Source of the DNA: Desulfobacteraceae bacterium
GTDB taxonomy: Bacteria > Desulfobacterota > Desulfobacteria > Desulfobacterales > Desulfosarcinaceae
Reading direction: 5' to 3'
Length of the DNA: 50,131 nt
Assembly: GCA_027068085.1 (NCBI GenBank)
Contig: JAMOUQ010000010.1
Location: forward strand, 1-50,131
Part shown: positions 16,592-24,999 of the stretch, in pieces
Position numbering within the stretch: position 1 is the stretch's first letter
Layout of the letters: each line of letters starts with the position of its first letter
The notes under the pieces: model-generated
Seen by the model: the letters and a program-made list of their open reading frames with translations, nothing else
Told to the model about the DNA's origin: nothing
The model's database searches: none
Made by a program: the position numbers and the translations under genes

Positions 16592-17035
16592 TCAGCTCCT
16601 TTCCGGCCCGCCGTCCTGCTGCCGGTTGGCAAGACGGTAAAACGAACTGCCCCCGCACTTGGGGCAGCTTTTGGGCCTGCAGGTACCGGCTGGCACCTCC
16701 CACCTATAATCACAGTGGCAGCAGTGAAACCTGCGATCCTGGCGCACCAGGCGATAGTTGCCGCCTCCCACATTGATGGCTTTGCCGTTTATCAGGGCAT
16801 CGGCCAGAATCCTGCGCGCCCTTTGGATAATCCGTCCGAAAGTCGCCCTGGAAACTCCCATTTTGCGGCCCGCCTCCTCGTGGGACAAACCAATCAGATC
16901 CGCAAGCCGAATGGCCTCACTTTCATCGACCGTGAGTCTGACCTCTTCGAGTTCCACCATTGGAATGCCACGGGGTTTGAAGTAACTTACCTCCGGCTTG
17001 TAACCCACTATCCGGTCTTTGCGCGGGCGTACCAT
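16592..17035 (-). CDS. DUF134 family DNA-binding protein with C-terminal zinc ribbon
   Basis: The 147-residue protein opens with M-V-R-P-R-K and I-P-M-V-E-L-E-E-V-x-L, the DUF134 signature. A sigma-70 region-4-like helix-turn-helix follows at about 40-85 (E-A-x-R-L-A-D-L-x-G-L-S-H-E-E-A-x-x-x-M-G-V-S-R-A-T-F-G-R-I). A rubredoxin-like knuckle completes it (H-C-C-H-C at about 105, C-R-P-K-S-C-P-K-C-G-G at about 119). GGAGG lies four bases before the ATG. The family sits next to Mrp or nitrogenase-cofactor-like genes, and a role in Fe-S or metal regulation is inferred only. Confidence 0.88.
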   Translation of the reverse strand: MVRPRKDRIVGYKPEVSYFKPRGIPMVELEEVRLTVDESEAIRLADLIGLSHEEAGRKMGVSRATFGRIIQRARRILADALINGKAINVGGGNYRLVRQDRRFHCCHCDYRWEVPAGTCRPKSCPKCGGSSFYRLANRQQDGGPERS

Positions 17036-17172
17036 GGAGCCTCCATTTTGACCTTATGCCCAAAACTCTATAAACTATCCATTCGCACCCAATTGTCAAT
17101 AAACGATTTGTCTGTAATGGTCAACTTTGATGCCATCGGACTTATTGCGGATTTTTCAAAAACACCAAGGCA

Positions 17173-17201
17173 AAAACCGCATGCGCAAAGCATGCGGTTT
17201 T
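17173..17201 (-). terminator. intrinsic terminator after the outer-membrane protein gene
   Basis: AAAACCGCATGC (17173-17184) pairs perfectly with GCATGCGGTTTT (17190-17201) around a 5-base loop. T runs lie on both sides. It is about 50 bases past the stop of the minus-strand outer-membrane protein gene and also insulates the DUF134 gene. Confidence 0.85.
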
Positions 17202-17252
17202 TTGAAATCGTATCTTTTTTTGTACAACCGGTCAGTCCGTATTGTACCGTCT

Positions 17253-18020
17253 TTAAAATTTTAGGCCAAGTTCCAACATGGGACCTGCAAATTCTATATC
17301 CAGGTCAACGTCGTCTTCATCAACTTCGATCTTTTCATAACGATAACTGGCGGCGGCAAAAACCGGGCCGAACACTTTAACTTTCACCCTGCCGATCAGG
17401 CTGTAAACATTGTTGCCGCTGTAAGAAATTCCCCTGCCCTCGCCCTCGATGGCAAATCTTTCCACCGGCTGAAAACAAAAAGCGGCGTAAATCATGGGGA
17501 TACCGACCGTTGCGCTTTCCTTCTCATTGATACCGGTACTGTCCTGGCGAACCTCCACTTCCAGGTCCAGAATCCGGGCATTCAGGCCCAGCTCTATGCT
17601 GAACATGTCGGCCGTCAAAGTTTTAATAAACGGCAGGCCATAATAAAAGCCTATGTCGTAATGACCGAGTTTCACCTTGGAGTAAAAGTCGACATTGGCG
17701 GTAAACACCTTGTCTCCGAACTTGAAGTTGACGTCTTTTTTACCCATGCCGTCGAATTCCGCCGGTGCGGCCATCAAATAGATATTCGGTATAAAAAGAG
17801 GCATGTCCAGTTTGAGGCGGCCGTAAACCCGGGTCTCATCGTCATACTTGAGATCCCTGTCAATGTCGATATCATCATTGACGTTCAGACCCTTGTAGGC
17901 CATGGTACCGCTTAAATCCTGTTTCCAGGCCCCCAGTGCCAGCTCGAATCCGACGGCAAACGCATTTTGAGAACAAACCAAGCCAGTGACCAGAATCATT
18001 ACCAGTAGAGATCTTTTCAT
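17253..18020 (-). CDS. outer-membrane beta-barrel protein, TIGR04219-like
   Basis: The 255-residue protein has a signal peptide (residues 1-22, ending N-A-F-A). Alternating hydrophobic and polar stretches typical of transmembrane beta-strands follow. It ends L-E-L-G-L-K-F, and a C-terminal phenylalanine is the usual mark of proteins inserted by the Bam complex. The layout resembles the small TIGR04219 outer-membrane family, whose function is unknown. ATG 18020 has GAGGAGG five bases upstream; a longer frame from 18041 is rejected. The gene has its own terminator and no obvious operon partner. Confidence 0.8.
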   Translation of the reverse strand: MKRSLLVMILVTGLVCSQNAFAVGFELALGAWKQDLSGTMAYKGLNVNDDIDIDRDLKYDDETRVYGRLKLDMPLFIPNIYLMAAPAEFDGMGKKDVNFKFGDKVFTANVDFYSKVKLGHYDIGFYYGLPFIKTLTADMFSIELGLNARILDLEVEVRQDSTGINEKESATVGIPMIYAAFCFQPVERFAIEGEGRGISYSGNNVYSLIGRVKVKVFGPVFAAASYRYEKIEVDEDDVDLDIEFAGPMLELGLKF

Positions 18021-18137
18021 GAATGCCTCCTCGAACTCCATGCGATGAATATGACAAGTTTATAAAATTACTTCTTCTCCCGGTGTTTCCGGGCCGCAAC
18101 CCAACCGTTGTGCCGTGCCGGCCCGGCACTCCGGGTT

Positions 18138-18578
18138 TTACTTTCTCTTAGAATTTTCCTTATCAGCCTTTTCATGCCCCAAAGGCGCCATGTGATCATC
18201 CGGCTTTTCCGGAGCGATGAAGTACTGCCCGGTTGACTTGAGCAGCAAATAGTAGCTTGCAATGCCCAGTATCAGGATGTTTATGGCCAAAACGAAAGCA
18301 TATACTTCCATATTTCCGTGCAGAAACAGGTACGCGTAAAAGGAACCGTAAAGAATGACGATGGCATTGCAAAACAGGGCCAGCCATTTTGCCCATTTTC
18401 TGCGCTGAAACACGGAAAAGCATATTATCACGGCACTTACCAGAAGCTTGACCGTCAGGACCCGGTCTTTGAAAAGAAAATGGACCGTCAACAGCAAGCT
18501 GCTCCAGCCGGCTGCAAGATAGAGCAAGGCGTTCCGGAAGTCAGCCGGCATACGGCGAATCTGATCTGCTAACTGCAC
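18138..18578 (-). CDS. small integral membrane protein, four predicted helices
   Basis: I do not recognise this family. The product (146 residues from GTG 18578) has four hydrophobic helices, roughly residues 20-40, 45-62, 69-90 and 94-114. A hydrophilic, charged C-terminal tail rich in Lys and Glu follows. GTG 18578 has AAGGA six bases upstream. An in-frame ATG at 18641 would overlap the LysM gene by 23 bases and add a non-hydrophobic extension, so it was not preferred. It is probably co-transcribed with the LysM protein gene just upstream. Confidence 0.65.
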   Translation of the reverse strand: MQLADQIRRMPADFRNALLYLAAGWSSLLLTVHFLFKDRVLTVKLLVSAVIICFSVFQRRKWAKWLALFCNAIVILYGSFYAYLFLHGNMEVYAFVLAINILILGIASYYLLLKSTGQYFIAPEKPDDHMAPLGHEKADKENSKRK

Positions 18579-18618
18579 TGATATTCCTTTCGCGTATTGG
18601 TCACCGCCGGGCCGGCCA

Positions 18619-19293
18619 TCATCGACCCGCAGACCGGACAATGAGCTTCTGACCGGGCTTGATGACAGCGTTTTTTTTCATCTTGTTCAGTTTCAGCAAC
18701 TGCTCCACGCTCAGCCCATAGCGCCTGCTGATGCTGAAAAGGGTTTCACCGGGTTTCACCTGATGATACTTGACAGGGGGCGACGAAACAGGAGGCTTGG
18801 ACGCAGCCTGGCTGGCAGATTTGGCCGAATCGCTCTTTATGCTTTGCTCGATTATGGAAAGCTTCTTCTGCAAGGCCTCCAGGCTCATGGTCAAATGATC
18901 CATGCGTAACGACATGGACGCTTCGGTCCGGTCGAAACGCGCCTTGAACTTTTCGAAAGACTTGGCTTGTTCCCATATGCGGGTAACTTTCTGATCAATG
19001 GCTTCAAAACGGTTTATCTTTTCCTCCAGAGCGCTTATTCTTTCTTCCAGATCCGCAATCCTGCTTCTCAGACCGGTTTCATTGCCTCCGGGCAACAGAA
19101 AAATAAGCAGGGCCGCAATCGCCATAACCACCACCAATCCAACCACCAGGTAAAAAAACTTCGAACCGCCGCCCCGGACACCGGATGATTCCCGGTCGTC
19201 CTCGCTCCAATTATCGCTCGTTTCTTCCTCAAAATACAAATCCGATGTCTTGCCGGTGGAATCAGCGGGCTCATCAGTATCTGTCCACTTCAT
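18619..19293 (-). CDS. membrane-anchored coiled-coil LysM protein
   Basis: The 224-residue protein has an acidic cytosolic N-terminus (1-45), one transmembrane helix (about 46-68) and a coiled coil (about 72-155) full of heptad Leu/Ile. A Ser/Ala/Pro linker leads to a single LysM domain (about 175-219, Y-H-Q-V-K-P-G-E-T-L-F-S-I-S-R-R-Y-G-L-S). The topology places LysM in the periplasm, where it would bind peptidoglycan. It may be a cell-wall-linked scaffold or envelope-division factor, but no specific partner is visible apart from the downstream membrane protein. Confidence 0.88.
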   Translation of the reverse strand: MKWTDTDEPADSTGKTSDLYFEEETSDNWSEDDRESSGVRGGGSKFFYLVVGLVVVMAIAALLIFLLPGGNETGLRSRIADLEERISALEEKINRFEAIDQKVTRIWEQAKSFEKFKARFDRTEASMSLRMDHLTMSLEALQKKLSIIEQSIKSDSAKSASQAASKPPVSSPPVKYHQVKPGETLFSISRRYGLSVEQLLKLNKMKKNAVIKPGQKLIVRSAGR

Positions 19294-19478
19294 TATCCGA
19301 CCTCCTGATGAAGGCGTAATTGAACCGTCTGCCTTGCCAACATATTATTGTGGCACCTTAACCGTCCGGATTGGGAAACGGCCATGCCGTAAATCAGCTT
19401 ATTGCTCCGTATATAAACCATTTAACAGCCATTGTTCAAGGATATTTACGATACGGGACACACAGTTTCCCAAAACAG

Positions 19479-20399
19479 TCAATTATCCGCAAAGCAGGCC
19501 GGAACCGCGGCGAAGCTGTCGAACAGTTGCCAAAATCTTGCCCTTATGGGATCGGTTTCCTGGAGAATCTCGTGGCGGGAACCTTCCAGAATACTGAAAG
19601 ACACGTCTGGCAAAACGGCTGCCAGTTTTTTTGTCGCCCGGCTGGACACGACCTTGTCACTGCCGGCGGCCAGCATCAAAAGCGGCAGGGTGATTTTGGC
19701 GGCAAACCCCGGCCGCTTGATTACATTCATGGAATCGAAGGCCGCTTTCAGCCAGCCGAAACTTACCGCATCGATCAGCAGGCCCGGATTGGCCTCGAGC
19801 AGACGGCGGTTTCTTTCGAACCGCCGCCGCGAACCGGTAAGCTGGTTGTTTTCAAAATCACCGAGATAATCATTTCTGCCGGAGGTAAACGGTATCGGTG
19901 CCCTGCCAAAACCAAGACCGGTGGCCAGGTCGGCCACGGTGTACATCAAATCTGCCGAAAAGCCCGATGCATGGATTTGGATCATCGGTGAAGTCAGGAC
20001 CGCCTTGTCGAAAATCCCCTGCCTGTCGGCCAGATAGCGCAAAGCGATATGTCCCCCCATGGAATGGGCCAGCATGATCAGCTGCCCGGATTTGCTCGGT
20101 CCGGCTATATTGAGCATAAAATCATGCAAATCCGCCAGATAGTCCTCGAAGCTGTCCACATGCCCGACGCTGGCCGGAGAAGTCATCCTGGAACTCAATC
20201 CCTGTCCCCGCCAATCGAAGCTGAAAACCATCATTTCCCTGTCCAGCAGCTCGATGATGGTTTCATTGTACTTTTCCAGGAATTCGCCTCTTCCGCCGAG
20301 GATGACAACACTGGCCCGGGGCCTGCCTTCAGGTTTCCAGATTCCGTATCTGATTTTCAGTCCGTCGTGAGTTTTGAACCAGCCCTGCATTCTTCCCAT
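19479..20399 (-). CDS. alpha/beta hydrolase, lysophospholipase-like
   Basis: The 306-residue protein has the serine-hydrolase nucleophile elbow A-H-S-M-G-G (Ser about 113). F-D-W-R-G-Q-G-L-S-S-R precedes it, and a late D (G-S-D-K-V-V) and H (G-S-R-H-E-I-L) complete the probable catalytic triad. These match the monoglyceride lipase/PldB-like lysophospholipase family. No signal peptide is seen, so it is probably cytosolic or peripheral. Two close starts (20399 and 20390) are possible; neither has a good ribosome binding site. It is divergent from the small acidic-protein gene. Confidence 0.82.
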   Translation of the reverse strand: MGRMQGWFKTHDGLKIRYGIWKPEGRPRASVVILGGRGEFLEKYNETIIELLDREMMVFSFDWRGQGLSSRMTSPASVGHVDSFEDYLADLHDFMLNIAGPSKSGQLIMLAHSMGGHIALRYLADRQGIFDKAVLTSPMIQIHASGFSADLMYTVADLATGLGFGRAPIPFTSGRNDYLGDFENNQLTGSRRRFERNRRLLEANPGLLIDAVSFGWLKAAFDSMNVIKRPGFAAKITLPLLMLAAGSDKVVSSRATKKLAAVLPDVSFSILEGSRHEILQETDPIRARFWQLFDSFAAVPACFADN

Positions 20400-20492
20400 T
20401 TGTTGATTTTTTCATTTTCCGGATTTATAAACTGCGTAACCATCATGAATGGATGCCAGAAAAATGTCAATCACTTGCGGAGGATATCCTGA

Positions 20493-20750
20493 ATGCCAAT
20501 TCATTCCCACGATTTTGTAGAAACCTACGAGGGTTTTGTGGGTTTCGGGCTTAACCGCCAGACCGATGAAGACACAGTGGTTTATTATCTTCAGAAATTT
20601 TCCGACGACAAACTGATGGACGTTCTGAAAAAACGGATGAGCGACGAAGATCTGAGCAGTATTTTCGATTTGATATCAAGTATCTTGCGCCGTTACCTGT
20701 CTGAAAACGAGTATCACCGCCTTTTTCTCAAAGATGATGATCATCACTGA
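20493..20750 (+). CDS. small acidic cytoplasmic protein, unknown function
   Basis: I do not recognise the family. The 85-residue product has no signal or membrane segment. It is mostly helical with many Asp/Glu and ends D-D-D-H-H, a tail that may bind metal. ATG 20493 has GGAGG ten bases upstream, and codon use resembles its neighbours, so it is probably real. About 105 bases separate it from the aminopeptidase gene on the same strand. Confidence 0.7.
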   Translation: MPIHSHDFVETYEGFVGFGLNRQTDEDTVVYYLQKFSDDKLMDVLKKRMSDEDLSSIFDLISSILRRYLSENEYHRLFLKDDDHH

Positions 20751-20856
20751 TGAAGGGTGGCTTCTCAAAAAGTCCCATATCTTCGCTGTACTGCACGCTG
20801 TGGGGACTGCGGCGTACTATTAAGGGGCAAGGTAAGGCTCGGAAACTTAAAGGAGA

Positions 20857-22062
20857 ATGGAATTGCTTGCCACAAGACACATGGAACGCTATGCCGAGGT
20901 ATTGCTGTGGGCACTTGCAACCGCCCGCAAGAAACGCCTCAAAAAAGGTGACCTGGTCCTGCTCCGCTTTCACAAACCTGCCATCGAACAGGCCGAAGTC
21001 GTTTATCGCCGGCTGCTTGCAAGCGGTTTCAATCCGGTCCCGAGGCTGAGTCCGACAACCAGGATGGAAAAAGACTTTTTCCAACTGGCCGACAACCGCC
21101 AACTGGCAGCTAAAATTCCGGGTGACGACGTCCTTTGCCAAAATCTGGCAGGAGCCATCTATCTACATGCGCCCGAATCAATAACCCACCTTCAGGATAT
21201 AGATTCAAAACGCATCAGCCGCTACACTCTTTCCAGAAAATACCTGCGTGACATTCTCGACCGAAGGGAGGCCGAAGGCTCTTTTGGCTGGACACTCTGC
21301 ATCCTGCCGACCCGCCAACAGGCCAGACATGCCGGTCTGACTCTCCAGCAATACAGCGACCAGGTCATAAAGGCGTGCTTCCTGCACCGGCAGGACCCTG
21401 TCGCCCAGTGGAAAAAGGTCTACCGCCGGATCAACCGCATAAAAAAATGGCTCAACTCTCTGGAAATAGACTATCTTCACGTTGAATCGAAAAACGTGGA
21501 CCTGAAAATAGTTCCCGGCCGCCGGCGTATCTGGGCAGGTCTGTCCGGTCACAATATCCCCAGTTTCGAAATCTTCCTTTCTCCTGACTGGCGGGGCACC
21601 AAGGGATATTATTTCGCCGATCAGCCCACATATCGCAGCGGCAACTATGTCGCCGGCATTCACCTTGAGTTCAGCAGGGGATCGGTCGTCCGGGCCAGGG
21701 CGGAAAAAGGAGATGATTTTCTTCAAGGCCAGCTTGCAATCGACCGGGGGGCGCGTCGGCTGGGGGAATTTTCCCTCACAGACAGGCGCTTTTCAAAAAT
21801 CAAGCGCTTTATGGCCAACACACTGTTCGATGAAAATTTCGGCGGACGCCATGGAAACTGCCATATCGCCCTGGGAGCATCTTATACGGACACCTTTGCC
21901 GGCAATCCGGCCCGCCTGACAGCCCGGGAAAAAAAGGAGCTGGGCTTCAATGACTCGGCCCTGCACTGGGACCTTGTAAACACCGAAAGCAAGCGGGTAA
22001 CGGCAAAATTGACCGGTGGCAACAAGACAACAATCTACGAAAACGGGATTTTCAAAGTCTGA
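20857..22062 (+). CDS. M29-family (thermophilic-type) aminopeptidase
   Basis: This cytosolic metallo-aminopeptidase removes N-terminal residues from peptides. The 401-residue protein matches the AmpS/AmpT family. Predicted metal ligands lie in G-A-R-R-L-G-E-F-S-L, in L-F-D-E-N-F-G-G-R-H-G-N-C-H-I-A-L-G and in A-L-H-W-D-L-V near the C-terminus. The start is uncertain: ATG 20857 has AGGAG only one base away. TTG 20863, with the same site seven bases upstream, is equally possible. It converges on the response regulator gene with 25 bases between stops. Confidence 0.9.
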   Translation: MELLATRHMERYAEVLLWALATARKKRLKKGDLVLLRFHKPAIEQAEVVYRRLLASGFNPVPRLSPTTRMEKDFFQLADNRQLAAKIPGDDVLCQNLAGAIYLHAPESITHLQDIDSKRISRYTLSRKYLRDILDRREAEGSFGWTLCILPTRQQARHAGLTLQQYSDQVIKACFLHRQDPVAQWKKVYRRINRIKKWLNSLEIDYLHVESKNVDLKIVPGRRRIWAGLSGHNIPSFEIFLSPDWRGTKGYYFADQPTYRSGNYVAGIHLEFSRGSVVRARAEKGDDFLQGQLAIDRGARRLGEFSLTDRRFSKIKRFMANTLFDENFGGRHGNCHIALGASYTDTFAGNPARLTAREKKELGFNDSALHWDLVNTESKRVTAKLTGGNKTTIYENGIFKV

Positions 22063-22087
22063 TCACCGCCATGGCCCATCAAGCGGC

Positions 22088-22471
22088 CTATCCCAGGGCT
22101 TCCCGCTTTACGGCACCACATCTGGTGGTCAAGGATCTTACCGTATCCACCATCTGGTTGATCTTGAACGGTTTTTCCATCACCCTGTCGAAGCAGTCGT
22201 CCTTGAGCAGCCATGGCGTTCCCGACAATCCGATCACGGGAGTGTCGGAACGGACGGAATTACGGATATGCCGGACAACAACGTAACCATCTCCTTTGGG
22301 CATTTGCACATCCGTTATCACCACATCGAAGACGCCTTCATCGAACTTGGCGATGCCTGCAAAAGCATCTCCGGCCGTCTCCACTCTAAAGTCGGCCCTG
22401 CCCAAAGCCTGCTGGATGACATCGCAAATCATCGGCTCATCGTCTATCACCAAGACACTACAGACACCCAC
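22088..22471 (-). CDS. single-domain response regulator
   Basis: This is a stand-alone receiver domain of about 127 residues with no output domain, CheY-like. It has V-L-V-I-D-D-E-P, the phosphoacceptor in V-V-I-T-D-V-Q-M-P, the switch Ser/Thr in G-L-S-G-T-P, and the Lys in M-E-K-P-F. The start was set at GTG 22471 after a GGGGGG stretch; an earlier GTG at 22504 would add 11 residues. No histidine kinase is adjacent, so its partner is elsewhere. It could act in chemotaxis or as a phosphorelay step. A consensus-like promoter with a long leader lies upstream. Confidence 0.85.
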   Translation of the reverse strand: MGVCSVLVIDDEPMICDVIQQALGRADFRVETAGDAFAGIAKFDEGVFDVVITDVQMPKGDGYVVVRHIRNSVRSDTPVIGLSGTPWLLKDDCFDRVMEKPFKINQMVDTVRSLTTRCGAVKREALG

Positions 22472-22763
22472 CTTTCCCCCCTCTTTTGGTTTTACCCGGC
22501 ACACACAGACAACTTCGTCGGCAAAAACGATATGAATCTACTGGCGCAACTCCGGTCCAGGCATGGTGTATTGTGCTACCTTGTGAATTCTTCAAACAAG
22601 GATAGAAGATCGGCATGAGCAAACCGCCCCTCCCCGGGGGGGACAGAGCGGTCTTCATTGGTCCCGCACAGCAGGAGCAATGAAACAGGAGACCGTCGGT
22701 TCTCCGGACGTTCAGGCATTACCATATGTAAAACCTGCAATTTACAAAAACGATTATGGCTAC

Positions 22764-22790
22764 ATTATAGTCACAGTTTTGGGTTGTCAA
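22764..22790 (-). promoter_or_regulatory. promoter of the response regulator gene
   Basis: On the minus strand a perfect TTGACA (22790-22785) and a perfect TATAAT (22769-22764) are separated by 15 bases, shorter than the ideal 17. It directs transcription toward the response regulator with a leader of nearly 300 bases. Confidence 0.5.
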
Positions 22791-22986
22791 ATACGATTAC
22801 GGCCGCGAAATGAACCATCTGGCAGAAAATAATCGTTTATCAAATAAACTGTCTGGTATTATTCAATATATAGAGATGCAGGGAATGAAAAGGCTGATTT
22901 GCAAGGGCCGGAGGCGATTAGCAATGAGCTTTGTTTTCAGCATGATATCAGGTTATCAACATTTTATCGACATCCGCCGATCTTCG

Positions 22987-23030
22987 ATTTTCTGCGAATA
23001 TCTGTAATTTTCTGCGAATATCTGCGATTT
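22987..23030. repeat. 20-bp tandem repeat, two copies plus a partial third
   Basis: The unit ATTTTCTGCGAATATCTGTA (22987-23006) is followed directly by a copy that differs at the last two bases (23007-23026). The first four bases of a third copy follow. It lies 55 bases downstream of the bifunctional-nuclease stop. Similar AT-rich repeats occur between genes in many bacteria; no function can be assigned. Confidence 0.8.
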
Positions 23031-23084
23031 AACTGTTTTATGCGGCCCGGACGGGCTAAAGGTCCGAAGGTTGCCGTGAAGCCG

Positions 23085-23582
23085 TCAAACTTTATATTTG
23101 CCGAAATCTTCAGGTGAAAGCTTTTCCAGGTACTCGGCCCATTTCCTGCCCTCTTCACTGTCGTCGACCATTTCGGCAGGCTCCTGGCCCATGGCCGATT
23201 TTTCGATGACCTTTTCATCGACATAGATGGGGGCATCGTAACGCAAAGCAATGGCAATGGCGTCGCTCGGCCGGGCGTCCATGGTGAAGGTGTGGTCCTC
23301 GGCTTCGAAGTGGATTAGGGCATAGAAAGTATTATCTTTTAAATCACATACTTCAACCTTGGTAACCGCCACGTTCAGATAGTCTGAAAAATTTTTGAAA
23401 AGATCATGGGTCATTGGACGTTGAAATTTGATATCCTGCAGGGCCGAAGCTATGGAGGTGGCTTCCAGCAGGCCTATCCAGATGGGAACGGCTTGATTGG
23501 TCTGTTCAGATTTGAGGATGATAATGGGAGTATTGGATGCCGGATCAATGGTCAGGCCTGCTATGCTAACCTTGTGAAGCAT
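23085..23582 (-). CDS. bifunctional nuclease (BFN/DUF151) domain protein
   Basis: The 165-residue protein matches the DUF151 family, whose members have nuclease activity in vitro or relate to stress. Hallmarks are P-I-W-I-G-L-L-E-A (about 35-43), R-P-M-T-H-D-L and D-A-R-P-S-D-A-I-A-I-A-L-R, followed by P-I-Y-V-D-E-K-V. A UVR-like acidic tail ends the protein. ATG 23582 has AGGAG nine bases upstream; a frame from 23633 would run deep into miaB. Its start lies inside the end of miaB (17-base overlap), so translation is probably coupled. Confidence 0.9.
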   Translation of the reverse strand: MLHKVSIAGLTIDPASNTPIIILKSEQTNQAVPIWIGLLEATSIASALQDIKFQRPMTHDLFKNFSDYLNVAVTKVEVCDLKDNTFYALIHFEAEDHTFTMDARPSDAIAIALRYDAPIYVDEKVIEKSAMGQEPAEMVDDSEEGRKWAEYLEKLSPEDFGKYKV

Positions 23583-24999
23583 GATTGATTGCTCCTTTCG
23601 CCTCGTTTGAAGGCACTCCCCTTTTTCCAGCAAAGGGTTCCCCGAGCAAGCAGTGGGGCAATGCTCTTTTAATCATGATATCCATCACCCGGCCTGTCAA
23701 CATCTGATTGGAGCCTTTTTCTTTTTCACTGATTCCGAAATGAACGATCTTGTTGGTGGCAGTCCTGCCTTTCCATGAGAGTTTCCGGCCACATTCGCCG
23801 CCGGCAGAATCATCTCCGGGTCCTTCCACCAGCACCTGCTGGACGGTGCCCATCAGAGCCCTGTTGGAAGCCTCGGTGTATTTCGCCTGCAATGACAGTA
23901 CTTCCTGCAAGCGCCGTTTTTTCTCCTGTTCATCGACCTTGGCCTCGAAACAGGCCGCCGGTGCGTTGGGCCGGTCCGAGTACATGAAGGCAAAAAGACC
24001 ATCGAATCCGATTTCAGCGATCAAATCGAGAGTCTGTCTGAAATCTTCCTCTGTCTCTCCCGGAAAACCGACTATGATGTCGGAAGTTATGGCCACATCC
24101 GGACAAATGGCGCGCAGGGCTCTTATTTTTTCGGTATAGACCGAACGTGAATATTTCCGGTTCATCCGTTTCAACACCGCATCCGAGCCCGACTGAACGG
24201 GCAGGTGAATATGGTTGCACAACTTGTCTAGTTTTATGAAAGCCTCCATCAGGTCGCGAGACAGATCCTTGGGATGGGAGGTCGTGAATCTTATCCGTTC
24301 CAGCCCGCTGATCGCATTTATCTTTTCCAAAAGGCGGCTGAAAGAACAAAGGCCTTCTTTCTTGCCGTAGGAATTGACGTTCTGGCCGAGCAAAGTAACT
24401 TCCCTGACCCCCCGCGCAACCAGCTTCTCGATTTCAGAGACAATCTCATCGGGATGGCGACTGGTTTCCCTGCCCCGCACGTAGGGAACCACACAGTAAC
24501 TACAAAAATTGTCACACCCCCGCATGATGGTTACGAAAGCTGTAACCCCCGGTAACCGCACAGGATTTGTCAGAAACTCATCCGGACCGATTGAGTGCTC
24601 CAGCCTGGTATCAACCAGCCTCTGGCGCCGGCTTGCCGCACTGGCCACCATGGCCGGCAGGCGGCTTATGGCCTGGGTGCCGAAAACCAGGTCGACATGC
24701 GGCAGGCGACGCAGGACCTGCCGGCCCTCCTGCTGAGCCACACACCCACCCATGCCGATTATCAGTTCCGGCCTTTTCTGCTTCAAGGCAGCCAGCCGGC
24801 CCAGGAAACTGAAGGCCTTCTGTTCGGCCTTTTCGCGAATGGAACAGGTGTTACAGATGACCAGATCGGCTTCTTCCGGACTGCCGGCCGGCTCGTACCC
24901 TGCTTTTGTCATCTGCTTCAGGATCTGCTCCGAGTCATAGACGTTCATCTGGCAGCCCATGGTCTGTATGTATATTTTCTTAATCCGGAATCGGTCCAT
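23566..24999 (-). CDS. miaB: tRNA-2-methylthio-N6-isopentenyladenosine synthase MiaB
   Basis: This methylthiotransferase adds the 2-methylthio group to i6A37 of tRNA. The 477-residue protein has the N-terminal UPF0004 domain with auxiliary-cluster cysteines Cys16 (M-G-C-Q-M-N), Cys52 (N-T-C-S-I-R) and Cys86 (G-G-C-V-A-Q). The radical SAM motif is at Cys162/Cys166/Cys169 (R-G-C-D-N-F-C-S-Y-C). A C-terminal TRAM region runs at about 390-450, where G-R-T-A-T-N-K-I-V-H-F-G is seen. The neighbours are DUF4911 (20-base overlap upstream) and BFN (17-base overlap downstream). This compact, overlapping order suggests tight coupling. Confidence 0.96.
   Translation of the reverse strand: MDRFRIKKIYIQTMGCQMNVYDSEQILKQMTKAGYEPAGSPEEADLVICNTCSIREKAEQKAFSFLGRLAALKQKRPELIIGMGGCVAQQEGRQVLRRLPHVDLVFGTQAISRLPAMVASAASRRQRLVDTRLEHSIGPDEFLTNPVRLPGVTAFVTIMRGCDNFCSYCVVPYVRGRETSRHPDEIVSEIEKLVARGVREVTLLGQNVNSYGKKEGLCSFSRLLEKINAISGLERIRFTTSHPKDLSRDLMEAFIKLDKLCNHIHLPVQSGSDAVLKRMNRKYSRSVYTEKIRALRAICPDVAITSDIIVGFPGETEEDFRQTLDLIAEIGFDGLFAFMYSDRPNAPAACFEAKVDEQEKKRRLQEVLSLQAKYTEASNRALMGTVQQVLVEGPGDDSAGGECGRKLSWKGRTATNKIVHFGISEKEKGSNQMLTGRVMDIMIKRALPHCLLGEPFAGKRGVPSNEAKGAINHASQG

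Larger units (their letters stand above)
22472..23084. other. intergenic region with promoter, hairpins and a short tandem repeat
   Basis: About 610 bases between the response regulator start and the bifunctional-nuclease stop. It contains the probable response-regulator promoter (22764-22790) and two leader hairpins. One has GGAGA/TCTCC arms near 22689-22706; the other has ACCGC/GCGGT arms near 22623-22655 with C- and G-runs inside. A 20-base tandem repeat lies near 22987. Open frames at 22458-22658 (minus) and 22810-23007 (plus) lack family features and ribosome binding sites. Confidence 0.5.

Noticed and set aside
22458-22658. 66-residue minus-strand open frame in the response regulator leader
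   Set aside because: It overlaps the response regulator start and has no family features or ribosome binding site. A leader peptide cannot be excluded.
22810-23007. 65-residue plus-strand open frame
   Set aside because: It has no ribosome binding site or family features and it spans the start of the tandem repeat.
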